Shown here: positions 63,114-64,000 of the stretch, piece by piece | Position numbering within the stretch: position 1 is the stretch's first letter | Layout of the letters: each line of letters starts with the position of its first letter | Assembly (NCBI RefSeq): GCF_008329715.1 | Contig: NZ_VTSR01000018.1 | Location: 62,001 to 126,000 of the forward strand | Length of the DNA: 64,000 nt | Reading direction: 5' to 3' | From: Gimesia chilikensis | GTDB lineage: Bacteria; Planctomycetota; Planctomycetia; Planctomycetales; Planctomycetaceae | The notes under the pieces: generated by a model | Seen by the model: only the letters and a program-made list of their open reading frames with translations | What the model was told of the DNA's origin: nothing | Databases searched by the model: none | Program-made: the position numbers and the translations under genes

Positions 63114-64000
63114 ACCTGTGTTTTAATTCTCGAGGATGACTGTTCCTGAATGACTTTCTGAGCCCAGGCGGCTACACCCATGACGCTGGAATCATCTCCC
63201 AGCTGGGCAGCGACGACTTTAAATGAATCTTTGAATGTCGGCATGACATTGTGCCGCGTGGCTTCCGAGACCGCTTCGACGAACAGGTCGGGCATCGCTT
63301 CCACAAGTCCCCCTCCCAGTACGATGACTTCGGGGGAAAGGGTGTGGACCATGTTACCTGCTGCAATTCCGATGTACTCAGCAGCCCGCAGAATAATTTT
63401 TCGTACACTTTCATCGCCCCCTTTAATCGAGGAAGCGAGAATACCGCTGCGGATATCAGACAGGTCTGTGCCTGCCAGCGAGCGGAGCTTGGGAGCATCA
63501 CCCCGGTAAGCAGCCTGAGCTGCAGCGGCAGAGATCGCCAGTCGACTGGCCAGGGCCTCCAGGCACCCATGCTGTCCACATCCGCACTCGGGACCTTCCG
63601 GAAGGACTTTGATATGTCCGATTTCCATGCAGGAACTCTTACTGCCCTGAATCAACTGACCGCGATAGACGGCTCCTCCGCCGATCCCCGTTCCCGGGAA
63701 GATGCCCAGCGTCGAACTCGCTCCTCGGGCAGCGCCGAATCGATATTCGCCATAGACGCCCGCATCGACATCATTACAGAGGATTACCGGGCAACCAAAC
63801 TCTTTCTCCAGTACCTGCTTAACCGGGGCATTGTACCAGCCGAGATTGGGGGCCTCGAAGATGATGCCCTGCTCAAGATCCAGCGGTCCCGGACAACCCA
63901 CGCCGATCCCCGCCAGTTCGGCAGGTGTGAGTCCTGCTTCTTCCAGTGCCTGATGAATTGTCTGAGCCATCCGCTCCAGACCGAGCTCTACTCCTGCGTG
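63110..64000 (-). CDS. ROK family sugar kinase (glucokinase-like), 5' end cut by window edge
   Basis: About 296 visible codons; the frame continues past base 64000 (HAGVELGLERM precedes the first visible Met), so the N-terminal ATP-binding part is missing. The catalytic Asp lies in CNDVDAGVYGE, the glycine-rich loop is FPGTGIGGGAVYRG, and the ROK zinc motif is intact (EIGHIKV...CGCGQHGCLEALAS). It phosphorylates a hexose, probably glucose. Position ahead of ppx and ppk1 raises polyphosphate as donor, but the zinc motif is that of ATP-type GlcK. The stop overlaps the ppx start. Confidence 0.92.
   Translation of the reverse strand, partial: HAGVELGLERMAQTIHQALEEAGLTPAELAGIGVGCPGPLDLEQGIIFEAPNLGWYNAPVKQVLEKEFGCPVILCNDVDAGVYGEYRFGAARGASSTLGIFPGTGIGGGAVYRGQLIQGSKSSCMEIGHIKVLPEGPECGCGQHGCLEALASRLAISAAAAQAAYRGDAPKLRSLAGTDLSDIRSGILASSIKGGDESVRKIILRAAEYIGIAAGNMVHTLSPEVIVLGGGLVEAMPDLFVEAVSEATRHNVMPTFKDSFKVVAAQLGDDSSVMGVAAWAQKVIQEQSSSRIKTQV

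Overview
The window looks like a chromosomal segment of a marine planctomycete, most like Gimesia/Planctomyces. The grounds are three sulfatases, two Tat-exported Gfo/Idh/MocA oxidoreductases, an exported thioredoxin-NHL fusion, a leucine-rich-repeat lipoprotein, a formylglycine-enzyme-like secreted protein, an S1 protein with only four S1 repeats, and mostly short, strand-switching transcription units. The assignment rests on gene content only. There is no phage, insertion sequence, CRISPR array or rRNA. The one tRNA is tRNA-Asp(GTC). Both ends cut through genes: an M81 (MlrC-type) peptidase at the left edge and a ROK kinase at the right edge.

Layout. 1-2019: M81 protein divergent from an IclR regulator and a RraA-fold aldolase-like protein, with a shared operator/promoter. 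2030-8543: a sulfatase with an altered active-site motif, an HPPD-like dioxygenase, type II NADH dehydrogenase, two tiny membrane proteins and a BON-MscS channel. 8771-15781: mostly small proteins I do not recognise on both strands, interrupted by an SDR, with the look of an immunity-type or lineage-specific gene set. 15866-21350: tRNA-Asp with terminator, class V aminotransferase, isochorismatase-like hydrolase, FGE-like protein and a ribosomal S1-like protein. 21397-25092: TIM-barrel epimerase, His/Gln/Tyr-rich lipoprotein, orphan, sulfatase. 25347-32710: a MarR-headed tripartite efflux operon (TolC-like lipoprotein, membrane-fusion protein carrying EF-hands, MacB-type ATPase and permease) with overlapping genes. 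32912-37964: Trx-NHL protein, 2TM protein, copper P-type ATPase. 37966-41552: esterase, then a carbamoyltransferase/SxtJ/DUF5989-like triad. 41828-54671: third sulfatase, Tat-Gfo/Idh with a highly structured leader, LRR lipoprotein, beta-propeller protein, FadR-type regulator, glutamine-synthetase-like ligase, c-type cytochrome, cupin, cytosolic Gfo/Idh, HIT protein, truncated haemoglobin, secreted serine hydrolase. 54668-58707: DinB, PIG-L deacetylase, a receiver protein whose phospho-acceptor Asp is Glu, and a second Tat-Gfo/Idh. 58803-64000: a leftward polyphosphate operon (ROK kinase, Ppx/GppA-HD, PPK1) ending in a structured intergenic region with a 13-codon Cys-containing ORF that has a near-perfect Shine-Dalgarno and a downstream terminator.

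The most unusual items are the tiny ORF/RNA at 58803-58975, the four-hairpin leader at 43820-43906, the EF-hand efflux adaptor with its overlapping reading frame, the Asp-to-Glu receiver, the HPPD-like/NDH-2 pairing and the orphan cluster at 9.9-15.8 kb. All functional statements come from motif recognition by eye; no search, alignment or folding program was run.
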